In this document: positions 29,563-37,781 of the stretch, in pieces
Layout of the letters: each line of letters starts with the position of its first letter
How positions within the stretch are numbered: position 1 is the stretch's first letter
Assembly (NCBI GenBank): GCA_021819435.1
Contig: JAKARB010000015.1
Location: 1 to 64,000 of the forward strand
Reading direction: 5' to 3'
DNA length: 64,000 nt
Source of the DNA: Pseudomonadota bacterium
GTDB taxonomy: Bacteria; Pseudomonadota; Gammaproteobacteria; Burkholderiales; Burkholderiaceae_C
The notes under the pieces: model-generated
Seen by the model: only the letters and a program-made list of their open reading frames with translations
Databases searched by the model: none
Told to the model about the DNA's origin: nothing
Made by a program: the position numbers and the translations under genes

Positions 29563-30768
29563 TTGGGCCAGCCGAAGATCGAAGCGAGCACCGACCACGT
29601 GCCTGGCCTGAACCTGCCTGCGCTGCCGCCCGGACTGTGGCGGGTGATGTGGGGCACCACCTGCGTGGTGCTCAGCTACAGCTTGCTCAACCCGGTGTTG
29701 GCCGTGCGCCTGCAAACGGGCGGCGCCAGCGCCACAGCCATCGGCCTGTTCGCCACCTTGCCGTTCCTCAGCGTGGCGCTGCTGGTGCCGCTGGTGCCCC
29801 GGTTGTTTGGCCGCATCGGCGTGGGCCATGCCTACCGGCTGGGCCTGCTGCTCGAACTCATCGCCTGCCTGGGCTACCTCTTCACCGATGATTACCGGCT
29901 GTGGTGCGTGTTCGGGCTGATGGCGGGGCTGGGCGCAGCTGCGGCCTGGAACGCCACCGAGGCGCTGATCGCCCATAACACGCCGCCATCGCATCGAGGC
30001 CGGCTCACCGGGCTGTACCAAGCGCAACTGGGCGCTGGCATGGCGCTCGGGCCCTTCATGCCTGGCTTGCTGGGGCTGGGGCCCATCGGCGCCAACGTGC
30101 TGGCCGCAGCCGGTCTGGCGCTGGGCCTGGCGCTGGTGATGGTGCCCGCCGTCACGCGCCTGAAGGCCATGCACGATGACCACGAGCCCATGGGCTTGCT
30201 CTCGGCCTGGCGCTTTCGGCCGACGCTGGCCTGGGCGGCCGTGGTGGGCGGGGTCTTCGAGGTGGGGCTGGGCTCCATCACCACGGCCCATGGCTCCGAA
30301 ATCGGGCTGAGCCTGGCGGCTGCCACCTCCATCGCCGGCGCGCTCGGCGTGGGCAGCTTCGTGTTGCAGTACCCGCTGGGCTGGCTGGCCGACCGGCTGC
30401 CCGCAAGGCGCCTCTTCGTGGGCGGCGCGGCGGTGCTGGTGCTCAGCGCCCTGGCCTTCACGCGCTCCATCCAGCACCCGGAACTGCTGTGGGCCTGCGC
30501 GCTGCTGTGGGGCGGCATCGGCGGGGCGCTCTACACGCTGAGCATGATCCGCGTGGCGCACGACTTCGCAGATTCATCGGCCATCGCCGGCACCTCGGCC
30601 ATGATCGCCGGCTACACGGCGGGCGGCGCCATCGGCCCGGTCATCAGCGGCTGGGTGTTCGACCACCACGGTGTGGCTGGCCAAGGGCTGTGGCTGGGCG
30701 TGCTCGCGCTCAGCCTGCTGCTGATGCACGCCCGACGGCCTGCGCCTGAGCCCGGCGCCACTGACTGA
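29563..30768 (+). CDS. MFS transporter
   Basis: 401-residue secondary transporter with twelve predicted transmembrane segments. A segment equivalent to the A-motif is PLVPRLFGRIGVGHAYR after TM2, and the repeat half has YPLGWLADRLPARRLF. The best start is a TTG at 29563, directly after the corA stop; a GTG at 29599 is an alternative. It has no substrate-specific feature I recognise; the closest feel is a sugar-phosphate or drug-efflux type (YcaD-like). Its last 59 bp overlap the convergent histidine kinase gene. Confidence 0.82.
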   Translation: MGQPKIEASTDHVPGLNLPALPPGLWRVMWGTTCVVLSYSLLNPVLAVRLQTGGASATAIGLFATLPFLSVALLVPLVPRLFGRIGVGHAYRLGLLLELIACLGYLFTDDYRLWCVFGLMAGLGAAAAWNATEALIAHNTPPSHRGRLTGLYQAQLGAGMALGPFMPGLLGLGPIGANVLAAAGLALGLALVMVPAVTRLKAMHDDHEPMGLLSAWRFRPTLAWAAVVGGVFEVGLGSITTAHGSEIGLSLAAATSIAGALGVGSFVLQYPLGWLADRLPARRLFVGGAAVLVLSALAFTRSIQHPELLWACALLWGGIGGALYTLSMIRVAHDFADSSAIAGTSAMIAGYTAGGAIGPVISGWVFDHHGVAGQGLWLGVLALSLLLMHARRPAPEPGATD

Positions 30769-32542
30769 GCAGGGCTGCGTGCAGGCGCTCGGCCGGCACG
30801 GGCTTGTGCAGCAGCACCAGGCCCGAGGCATGGGCCTCGCGCAGACGCTGCGGCCCCGTGTCGCCGGTGATCAAGAAAGCGGGCAGGTCGGGCATCAGCC
30901 GCTCACGGATGAGCGACACCGCCTCCAGGCCGCTGCGGTGGTCACGCAGGCGGTAGTCCACCAGCAGCAGGTGCGGCGTGAAGGCGTCCAGCCGCGCCAG
31001 GGCCTCGTCCACCGATGAGGCGGTTTCACAAGCACAGCCCCAGCTCATCAGCAGGTCGCTCATCGCCGCCAGCACCGACTCGTCGTCCTCCACCAGCAGC
31101 ACGTTCAGGCCAGCCAGGTCGCCGTCTTCTTCTTCGCTGGCGCGTTCGGATGCGATCAAGGCTGCCTGGCTGATCGGCAGGGTCAGGCGGAACACCGATC
31201 CCCGGCCCTCGCGTGAAGCCAGCCCCACTTCCACGCCCATGGCACGCGCCAGCCCGTCGACGATGGACAACCCCAGGCCCAGCCCCTTGCGGCGATCACG
31301 CTCGGGGTTGCCCAGTTGGTGGAATTCGCGGAAGACCTCGCGGTGCTGCGACGCTGGGATGCCGATGCCGGTGTCCCAGACTTCCACGATGGCACGCATG
31401 CCGCGTCGGCGACAGCCCAGCAGCACCGCGCCCCGCTCGGTGTAGCGCACGGCATTGACCAGCAGGTTGCGGATGATCATCTCGACCAGCGCCGGGTCGG
31501 CTTGCACCACCAGGCGCGTGTCGCGCAGCCGGAAGGCCAGTCCCTTGCTCTCGGCCAGCGGCGCGAGCTCTTGCTCCAGCTTGTGGAACAGCGGCTGCAA
31601 GGCGAAGGTGCGCTGCTGGGGCTGCACCACGCCCGCGTCGACCTTGGAGAAATCGAGCAGCGTGCCCAGCATCTCGTTGGCCGCCTCGTTGGAGGCCATC
31701 ACGTGCCGCACCAGGTGCGCCTGGCGGTCGTTGAGCCCAGCGCGTGATAGCGCCCCCAGGTAGAGCCCCGCTGCGTGCAAGGGCTGGCGCAGGTCGTGAC
31801 TGGCCGAGGCCAGGAAGACGGTCTTGGCGCGGTTGGCGTCCTCGGCCTCGACCAGCGCCTGCTCGACCATCTCGCGCGCCTCCAGGGCGCGCTGGGTCTG
31901 ATCGCGCAGGCGGTCAACCAGGCCTTCGTTCTCGAAGCGCAGTTCGATGGAGCGCAGCGTCATGCGCGACGCGTGGTACGAATAGACCGACATGGCCCAC
32001 AGATAGGCCGTGGCGCCAGCAGCCAGCGCCCAGTTGATGACGCCCTGCGCACGCGCCAGCGCGACGATGAGCGGCACCAGGCAGCACAGCCAGTACGAGA
32101 GCGCCACCGGCCAGACCGAACCGAAAATGCCCAGCGCCGCCGAACTCATGCCGGCGATCAGGCACAAGATGAGGGTGCCGGAGTCCGGCTCGCCCGGACG
32201 GATGAACAACACGGCCAACGCGCCCCAGCACCCACCGCTCAAAGCAGCCAGCCCACGCAGGTAGCGCGCGTGCCGCATCGCGTCGAAATCCGGTGCCCCG
32301 GGCGAGGGCAAGATGCGGTGCACGACCAACGCCGTCCAGGCCAGTCCCACGGTGGCTGCCGACCACCACCAGATGCGGCCATCGCCCAAGGTGAATTGAT
32401 ACGCCACGGCGGTGACGAGCGCCACCAAGGCCGTGGCCATCAGCGCGGTTGTCAAACCTCGGTCGATCAACTCGACCTGGGCCGACAGCAGGCGCGGCGG
32501 ATCGAAACGCCACGCGGTGGCCCACATCGACCTCCGCGTCAT
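30710..32542 (-). CDS. Hybrid sensor histidine kinase/response regulator
   Basis: 610-residue inner-membrane sensor. Six or so hydrophobic segments (about 30-185) form the input domain, with no large periplasmic sensor. A coiled linker is followed by HisKA, phosphoacceptor His in SASHDLRQPLHAAG (about 248), and the HATPase with NLLVNAVRYTERG, DTGIGIP and GLGLGLSIVDGLA. A C-terminal receiver has its Asp in LLVDYRLRD (about 529). The start overlaps the response regulator stop by four bases (ATGA), so the pair is translationally coupled. The signal is unknown. Confidence 0.92.
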   Translation of the reverse strand: MTRRSMWATAWRFDPPRLLSAQVELIDRGLTTALMATALVALVTAVAYQFTLGDGRIWWWSAATVGLAWTALVVHRILPSPGAPDFDAMRHARYLRGLAALSGGCWGALAVLFIRPGEPDSGTLILCLIAGMSSAALGIFGSVWPVALSYWLCCLVPLIVALARAQGVINWALAAGATAYLWAMSVYSYHASRMTLRSIELRFENEGLVDRLRDQTQRALEAREMVEQALVEAEDANRAKTVFLASASHDLRQPLHAAGLYLGALSRAGLNDRQAHLVRHVMASNEAANEMLGTLLDFSKVDAGVVQPQQRTFALQPLFHKLEQELAPLAESKGLAFRLRDTRLVVQADPALVEMIIRNLLVNAVRYTERGAVLLGCRRRGMRAIVEVWDTGIGIPASQHREVFREFHQLGNPERDRRKGLGLGLSIVDGLARAMGVEVGLASREGRGSVFRLTLPISQAALIASERASEEEDGDLAGLNVLLVEDDESVLAAMSDLLMSWGCACETASSVDEALARLDAFTPHLLLVDYRLRDHRSGLEAVSLIRERLMPDLPAFLITGDTGPQRLREAHASGLVLLHKPVPAERLHAALLSQWRRAQAQAVGRASAAG

Positions 32543-33216
32543 GGCGGCAACAGGCCCCTGGCAACGGCCCGCTCGTGAGCCTCCTGCCGGCTGGTCGCCT
32601 GCAACCATTCGGTGATCCAGGACACCTCTGCGCGCACCGCGCTCTCGCTCATGCCCAACTGGCGGGCAATGGCCTTGTTGGGCGTGCCCCGGCCCAGATA
32701 GCGCAGGATCTGCAACTGCAACTCGGTGAAAGCCGGGCCGCCTTCGTGGGCCTGCAAGGCCGGCTCCGGCAAGCGCTGACCGCGCTGCCCACCTTGCAAG
32801 CCGGACAGCGCGGCATACGGCACGGCGGCGAACGAGGTCTCGCCGCGCAGCAGGGTCTGCACGGCCGTGAGGATGTCTTCGGCCTGCGCGGATTTGGGGA
32901 TGAAGCCCTCGGCACCCGCCTCGCGCGCCCGCGCGACCAAGTCGGCCGTCACCTCGCCCGACATGCCCAGCACCCTGGCCTGGGGGGCTGCGGCCTTGAG
33001 CGCAGGCAGGTCGGACAGGCCGTGCCCATCGGGCAGGTGCACATCGAGCATCACCAGGTCAACCGGTTGGCGGCGCAGGTGGTCGAGCGCCTGCGCCCAG
33101 GTGCCTGCCTGCGTCAGCAAGGCCTGCGGCCAGCGCTCGGCCAGCATCAGGCCCAGGCCCATGCGGAACAGGGCGTGGTCATCGACCAGGAGGAAACGGG
33201 GGCCAGCGATCGTCAT
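32539..33216 (-). CDS. LuxR-type response regulator
   Basis: 225-residue NarL/FixJ-type regulator. The receiver domain has Asp-Asp near residue 12, the phosphoacceptor Asp58 in VMLDVHLPDG, and Lys in EGFIPKSAQ. The C-terminal LuxR helix-turn-helix (about 160-215) has FTELQLQILRYLGRGTPNKAIARQLGMSESAVRAEV, with Ala/Arg replacing the more usual VKxH. It is upstream of and coupled to the hybrid kinase, which is its likely partner. Targets are unknown. Confidence 0.9.
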   Translation of the reverse strand: MTIAGPRFLLVDDHALFRMGLGLMLAERWPQALLTQAGTWAQALDHLRRQPVDLVMLDVHLPDGHGLSDLPALKAAAPQARVLGMSGEVTADLVARAREAGAEGFIPKSAQAEDILTAVQTLLRGETSFAAVPYAALSGLQGGQRGQRLPEPALQAHEGGPAFTELQLQILRYLGRGTPNKAIARQLGMSESAVRAEVSWITEWLQATSRQEAHERAVARGLLPP

Positions 33217-33334
33217 GCACTGCCAAACGAGGAAGGGGCATCCAGCCGCAAGTATCCACTGTCATGGGCGCCCTTCGCCCACCACCCCCTAAGCCAAACG
33301 GACACCCAGCCGGCATGCGATGGCCTCGGCCCAC

Positions 33335-34459
33335 TCAACCCTTGCGCGCCCGACGCGCCTTGACCGCGTCCGAAAGGATCTGGAGCACGCGCTCTGAGTC
33401 GTCCCAACCGATGCAGGCATCGGTGATCGACTGACCGTAGGCCAGCTTCTTAGGATCGTCCTTGCCCGGGGTGAACTTCTGGGCGCCGGCGCACAGGTGG
33501 CTTTCCACCATCACGCCGAAGACCTGGTTCGAACCGCCCGAGACCTGCTCGGCGATGTCCTGGGCGACCACGACCTGACGCTCGTGCTGCTTGGAGCTGT
33601 TGGCGTGGCTGAAATCGACCATCAGCGAGGGGTGCAACTTGGCGGCTTCGAGGTCCTTGCAGGCGGCGGCCACGCTGACGGCGTCGTAGTTCGGGGCCTT
33701 GCCACCGCGCAGGATGACGTGGCAATCGGGGTTACCGGCCGTCTCGACGATGGCGACCTGGCCGTTCTTGTGCACCGACAGGAAGTGGTGCGGGCGGGCC
33801 GCGGCCTGGATGGCGTCGGTGGCGATCTTGATGTTGCCGTCGGTGCCGTTCTTGAAGCCGATGGGCGCGCTCAAGCCGGACGACAGCTCGCGGTGCACCT
33901 GGCTTTCGGTGGTGCGCGCGCCGATGGCGCCCCAGCTGATGAGGTCGCCGATGTACTGCGGCGAGACCACGTCGAGGAACTCGCTGCCTGCGGGCACGCC
34001 CAGTCGATTGATCTCCAGCAGCAGTTGGCGGGCCATGCGCAGGCCCTCGTCGATCTTGAAGGATTCGTCGAGGTAGGGGTCGTTGATCAGGCCTTTCCAG
34101 CCCACGGTGGTGCGCGGCTTCTCGAAGTAAACGCGCATGACGACTTCCAGCGTGTCGGCGTACTGTTCGCGCAGGGCCAGCAGCTTGCGGGCGTACTCGA
34201 TGGCGGCGGCCGGATCGTGGATGGAGCAGGGGCCGATGATCACCAGCAGGCGGTCGTCCTTGCCGTGCACGATCTTGCGGATCGCCTTGCGCGTGCGCGA
34301 CACCAGCGTCTCGATGGCCGTGCCTCGGATGGGGAAGAAGCGGATCAGGTGCTCGGGCGGCGGCAGCGGCGTGACGTTCTTGATGCGCTCGTCATCGGTC
34401 TGCGAGGTCTTGTCGGCGGGAGGAACCCAGCCTTCGGCTGCGCTGGAGTGGGTGCTCAT
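33335..34459 (-). CDS. aroG: 3-deoxy-7-phosphoheptulonate (DAHP) synthase, class I
   Basis: First enzyme of the shikimate pathway: phosphoenolpyruvate plus erythrose 4-phosphate gives DAHP. 374 residues, AroG/AroF/AroH type. Motifs: LVIIGPCSIHDP, KPRTTVGWKGLINDP, SQVHRELSSGL, IVETAGNPDCHVILRGG and MVDFSHANSSKQH. Which aromatic acid inhibits the enzyme cannot be told. The start MSTHSSAAEG has AGGAT upstream. A leader peptide, rich in aromatic residues, and an intrinsic terminator precede it on the same strand, so expression is probably attenuated by aromatic amino acid supply. It is monocistronic. Confidence 0.95.
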   Translation of the reverse strand: MSTHSSAAEGWVPPADKTSQTDDERIKNVTPLPPPEHLIRFFPIRGTAIETLVSRTRKAIRKIVHGKDDRLLVIIGPCSIHDPAAAIEYARKLLALREQYADTLEVVMRVYFEKPRTTVGWKGLINDPYLDESFKIDEGLRMARQLLLEINRLGVPAGSEFLDVVSPQYIGDLISWGAIGARTTESQVHRELSSGLSAPIGFKNGTDGNIKIATDAIQAAARPHHFLSVHKNGQVAIVETAGNPDCHVILRGGKAPNYDAVSVAAACKDLEAAKLHPSLMVDFSHANSSKQHERQVVVAQDIAEQVSGGSNQVFGVMVESHLCAGAQKFTPGKDDPKKLAYGQSITDACIGWDDSERVLQILSDAVKARRARKG

Positions 34460-34494
34460 GGGGACGATCCTGTTGGGGTGCTTGATCAGGGGCG

Positions 34495-34527
34495 AAATAA
34501 AAAAACCGCCGGTTTTGCCGGCGGTTT
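34495..34527 (-). terminator. Attenuator terminator in the aroG leader
   Basis: On the minus strand, arms AAACCGCCGG (34527-34518) and CCGGTTT-containing partner (34512-34503) form a perfect ten-base stem with a five-base loop. A U-rich tail (34502-34495) follows. It lies 17 bases after the leader-peptide stop and 35 bases before aroG. Its 5' arm (CGCCGG, 34523-34518) can alternatively pair with CCGGCG inside the leader coding sequence (34570-34565), which would be the antiterminator. Confidence 0.85.
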
Positions 34528-34544
34528 CAGTTGGGTGGGTCTGC

Positions 34545-34622
34545 TTACGCGTTGGCCACTCCTGCGCCGGAAAGGTGCTGGATGTGAAAGTGCCAAAAGT
34601 AAAAACGGACCGTGGTACGCAT
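34545..34622 (-). CDS. aroG leader peptide (attenuator)
   Basis: 25-codon reading frame ATG...TAA whose codons 7-12 read Phe-Tyr-Phe-Trp-His-Phe. Three Phe codons are all TTT, in a genome that strongly prefers TTC. The rest of the peptide is unremarkable (starts MRTTVR, ends SGAGVANA). It precedes a strong terminator and the DAHP synthase gene, the classic order of an amino-acid attenuator. No Shine-Dalgarno is visible; the promoter position suggests a leaderless mRNA starting at or beside the A of ATG. It covers all three aromatic amino acids, the end products of the pathway that AroG starts. Confidence 0.82.
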   Translation of the reverse strand: MRTTVRFYFWHFHIQHLSGAGVANA

Positions 34623-34628
34623 GGAAAC

Positions 34629-34658
34629 ACTGTAGCACGCCCGGGCGAGGGGCCACAA
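34629..34658 (-). promoter_or_regulatory. Probable promoter of the aroG leader
   Basis: Minus strand: -35 TTGTGG (34653-34658) and -10 TACAGT (34629-34634) with an 18-bp spacer. The A of the leader ATG is the seventh base after the -10 hexamer, which is where transcription should start. The same -10 hexamer, TACAGT, occurs in the rplC promoter at 55676. Confidence 0.6.
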
Positions 34659-34684
34659 CCCGGGGTCACCGCCCGCCAAAACGC

Positions 34685-36178
34685 TCACTTGAGCTGCGGG
34701 AAGGCGAACTCCGGCCCCCGGGCGATGCTGTCCGGCCAGCGCTGCATCACGGCCTTGTGGCGGGTGTAGAAGCGCACGCCCTCGGGGCCATAGGCGTGGT
34801 GGTCGCCAAAGAGGCTGCGCTTCCAGCCACCGAAGCTGTTGAAGGCCATGGGCACTGGCAGGGGCACGTTGACGCCCACCATGCCGACCTGGATGTGGCG
34901 CACGAACTCGCGCGCGATGCCGCCGTCGCGGGTGTAGACGGCCACGCCGTTGCCGTATTCGTGGTCGTTGATGAGCTTGACGGCGGCGGCGATGTCGGGC
35001 ACGCGCACCACGCACAGCACAGGGCCAAAGATCTCTTCGCGGTAGACGCTCATCTCGGGCGTGACGCCATCGAGCAAGGTGCCACCCACGAAGAAGCCGT
35101 CCTCGTGCCCGGGCACCCTCAGGCCACGGCCATCGACCACGGCCACGGCGCCTTCTTCGATGCCCTGGCCGATCAGGCCTTCGATGCGCTGCTGCGCCAT
35201 GCGCGTGATGACCGGGCCCATCTCGGCGTCGGGCTGATGGCCTTCGCCGACGCGCAAGGTCCGCACGCGGGTGGCCAGCGAAGCCACCAGTTCGTCGGCC
35301 ACGTCACCCACAGCCACGGCCACCGAGATCGCCATGCAGCGCTCGCCCGCCGACCCGTAGGCCGCGCCGATCAGCGCATCGACCGCCTGCTCCAGGTCGG
35401 CATCGGGCATGACAACAAGGTGGTTCTTCGCGCCGCCAAGGGCTTGCACGCGCTTGCCGTGGCGCGCGCCCTCGGCGTAGATGTGCTGGGCCACCGGTGT
35501 CGAGCCCACGAAGCTGACGGCTTGGATGTCCGGGTGCGCGAGGATGGCGTCGACGATGGCCTTGTCGCCCTGCACCACGTTGAAGACGCCATCAGGCAGG
35601 CCAGCCTCTTTCAGCCATTCGGCCAGCAGCAGCGAGGGCGAGGGGTCGCGCTCGGAAGGTTTCAGCACGAAGGTGTTGCCGCAGGCCAGGGCGACCGGGA
35701 ACATCCACATGGGCACCATGGCGGGGAAGTTGAAGGGCGTGATGCCGGCGACCACGCCCAGGGGCTGGCGCATGGACCAGGCATCGATGCCGCGCGCGAC
35801 CTGGTCGGTGTACTCACCCTTGAGCAACTGCGGAATGCCGGAGGCGAACTCGACGACCTCGATGGCGCGGGCGACTTCGCCCTGGGCGTCGGGCAAGGTC
35901 TTGCCATGCTCCTGCACGATGAGTTCGGCCAGTTGGGTCGAACGCGCTTGCAGCAGGTTCAGGAAGCGGAACATGACGCGCGCGCGGGCCAGCGGCGGCT
36001 GGGCCGACCAGGCGGGGAAGGCCGCCTGGGCGACGGCCACGGCGGCATCGAGTTCTTGCACGCTGCCCAGGTCGACCTGGCCCTGCACTCGGCCGAGCGC
36101 GGGGTTGAAGATGTCGGCCTGACGACCGGACCGCGAGGGCTGGACGCGACCGCCGATGTGGTGGTGGACTGAATACAT
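34685..36178 (-). CDS. mmsA: CoA-acylating methylmalonate-semialdehyde dehydrogenase
   Basis: Oxidises malonate or methylmalonate semialdehyde with NAD+ and CoA to acetyl- or propionyl-CoA with loss of CO2. 497 residues. Aldehyde dehydrogenase fold with [58 protein letters not shown] and catalytic Cys in [11 protein letters not shown] (about 280); these are MmsA hallmarks. The start at 36178 has CGGAG upstream; an ATG at 36226 overlaps the aminotransferase stop as ATGA but lacks a ribosome site. Together with the upstream aminotransferase it completes beta-alanine degradation. Confidence 0.95.
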   Translation of the reverse strand: MYSVHHHIGGRVQPSRSGRQADIFNPALGRVQGQVDLGSVQELDAAVAVAQAAFPAWSAQPPLARARVMFRFLNLLQARSTQLAELIVQEHGKTLPDAQGEVARAIEVVEFASGIPQLLKGEYTDQVARGIDAWSMRQPLGVVAGITPFNFPAMVPMWMFPVALACGNTFVLKPSERDPSPSLLLAEWLKEAGLPDGVFNVVQGDKAIVDAILAHPDIQAVSFVGSTPVAQHIYAEGARHGKRVQALGGAKNHLVVMPDADLEQAVDALIGAAYGSAGERCMAISVAVAVGDVADELVASLATRVRTLRVGEGHQPDAEMGPVITRMAQQRIEGLIGQGIEEGAVAVVDGRGLRVPGHEDGFFVGGTLLDGVTPEMSVYREEIFGPVLCVVRVPDIAAAVKLINDHEYGNGVAVYTRDGGIAREFVRHIQVGMVGVNVPLPVPMAFNSFGGWKRSLFGDHHAYGPEGVRFYTRHKAVMQRWPDSIARGPEFAFPQLK

Positions 36179-36222
36179 GCGTGTCTCCGTGTGAGGCTTC
36201 GGGGCGGGTGCGGCAAGCGAGG

Positions 36223-37587
36223 TCATTGCGGGTCGGCGGTCTGGCGGATGGCCGCGCGCAGCACATCGACCATGTGCTGCAACTCGTCGGTGGTGGCGAT
36301 GAAGGGCGGGCCCACGGCGATGGTGTCGCCGGTGAAACGCAGCAATACGCCCATCGTCATCGCGATCTCGAAGACACGCAGCGCGCGGCGTCCGGGCTGG
36401 CCCGGCCAGGCTTGCAGGTCCACCGCGCCGCAGAAACCGAAGTTGCGGATGTCGGTGACGCCGGGCTCGCCTTTCAAGCTGTGCAGGCCTTCTTCGAGCA
36501 CGGGCTCCAGGCTGTGGGCTCGCTCGATCAGGCCATCGCCTAGCAACACATCGAGCACGGCGTGGCCAACCGCCGAGGCCATGGGGTGACCCGAGTAGGT
36601 GTAGCCGTGCATGAATTCGACGGCGTACTCGGGCGCCTGCACGCCCATGAAGGTGTCGTGGATGTCGTCGCGCACGATGACACCGCCCATCGGCACCGTG
36701 CCGTTGGTGATGCCCTTGGCGAAGGTGATGAGATCGGGCGTGACTTGCAGGCGCTGGGCGCCAAAGGGCTCGCCCAGGCGACCAAAGCCGGTGATGACCT
36801 CGTCGAAGATCAGCAAGATGCCATGGCGGGTGCAGGTTTCGCGCAGCTTCTGCAGGTAGCCCACGGGCGGCACGATGACGCCGGTCGAACCTTGCACGGG
36901 CTCGACGATGACGGCGGCGATGGTGCTGGCGTCGTGCAGGCCGATGAGGCGCTCGAGTTCGTCGGCCAGGTGCGTGCCCCAGGTCGGCTGCCCTTTCGAG
37001 AAGGCCATGTGCTGGGGCGACCAGGTGTGCGGCAGGTGGTCGACGCCCGGCAGCATGACCGAGCCGAACATCTTGCGGTTGGCCACCATGCCACCGGCCG
37101 AGATGCCGCCGAAGCCCACGCCGTGGTAGCCGCGCTCGCGCCCGATGATGCGGTGGCGACCGCCCTCGCCACGCAGGCGGTGGTAGCCGATGGCCATCTT
37201 GATGGCGGTGTCGACCGACTCCGAGCCCGAGTTGGTGAAGAAGACCTTGCCCAAGCCGGCTGGGGCCAGCTCGGTGATGCGCCGCGCCAGCTTGAGCGAG
37301 CCGGGGTGGGCGACCTGGAAGGCGGGCGCGTAGTCGAGCTCGGCCGCCTGGCGGCTCAGGGCTTCGACCACGCGCGGGTGGCCGTGGCCAATGGGGCAGC
37401 ACCACAGGCCCGAAAGGGCGTCGAACAGTTGGCGACCATCGGCGGTGCGGTAGTGCGCGCCACTGGCACCGACCACGATCTTGGGGTGCTGTTTGAAGTA
37501 GCGGTTGGGCGTGAAGGGCAGCCAGGCCTGGGCCAGGCCATCAAGGCTGGCCGGGTCGGCGGTTTCGGTCTCGGGGTTGAAGGGCAT
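36223..37587 (-). CDS. Omega-amino acid:pyruvate (beta-alanine) aminotransferase
   Basis: 454-residue class III PLP aminotransferase. Motifs: [78 protein letters not shown] and the PLP lysine in [11 protein letters not shown] (about 289). The QHPKI and [10 protein letters not shown] segments are typical of beta-alanine/omega-amino acid:pyruvate transaminases. It would make malonate semialdehyde (or the methyl homologue) for MmsA, 44 bp downstream. Divergent from a MocR-type regulator, its likely controller. Confidence 0.9.
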   Translation of the reverse strand: MPFNPETETADPASLDGLAQAWLPFTPNRYFKQHPKIVVGASGAHYRTADGRQLFDALSGLWCCPIGHGHPRVVEALSRQAAELDYAPAFQVAHPGSLKLARRITELAPAGLGKVFFTNSGSESVDTAIKMAIGYHRLRGEGGRHRIIGRERGYHGVGFGGISAGGMVANRKMFGSVMLPGVDHLPHTWSPQHMAFSKGQPTWGTHLADELERLIGLHDASTIAAVIVEPVQGSTGVIVPPVGYLQKLRETCTRHGILLIFDEVITGFGRLGEPFGAQRLQVTPDLITFAKGITNGTVPMGGVIVRDDIHDTFMGVQAPEYAVEFMHGYTYSGHPMASAVGHAVLDVLLGDGLIERAHSLEPVLEEGLHSLKGEPGVTDIRNFGFCGAVDLQAWPGQPGRRALRVFEIAMTMGVLLRFTGDTIAVGPPFIATTDELQHMVDVLRAAIRQTADPQ

Positions 37588-37742
37588 GGGGTGAACCTTG
37601 GTGGCGCCTGCGTGAGTCCTGGATGCCGCCCCGGGTGCGCTTTGGAGCAGGGGTGACGAGAGCTTTGTGCCATCGTAGGCAGGCGCGGCCCTGCGCCAGC
37701 ATGACGCGCATGCGAGAAACTGGCAAACGACTTGCTTGTTTT

Positions 37743-37759
37743 GGCCTGCCGTGCAGGCC
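37743..37759. promoter_or_regulatory. Palindrome between the aminotransferase and the MocR gene
   Basis: GGCCTGC (37743-37749) and GCAGGCC (37753-37759) form a 7-bp inverted repeat with centre CGT, followed by an 8-bp palindrome CTGTACAG about 8 bases on. The site is in the 194-bp divergent region, close to the MocR start, a plausible place for autoregulation or activation of the aminotransferase operon. Confidence 0.45.
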
Positions 37760-37781
37760 ATGTGACCTGTACAGTCAAAGC

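Noticed and set aside
33497-36172. An 891-codon open frame on the plus strand across aroG and mmsA
   Set aside because: It is antisense to two recognised enzymes and would also run through the attenuator. Its composition is that of a shadow frame.
36226-36226. Alternative mmsA start overlapping the aminotransferase stop (ATGA)
   Set aside because: The overlap is attractive, but there is no ribosome-binding site and the family starts closer to 36178, which has CGGAG in front.
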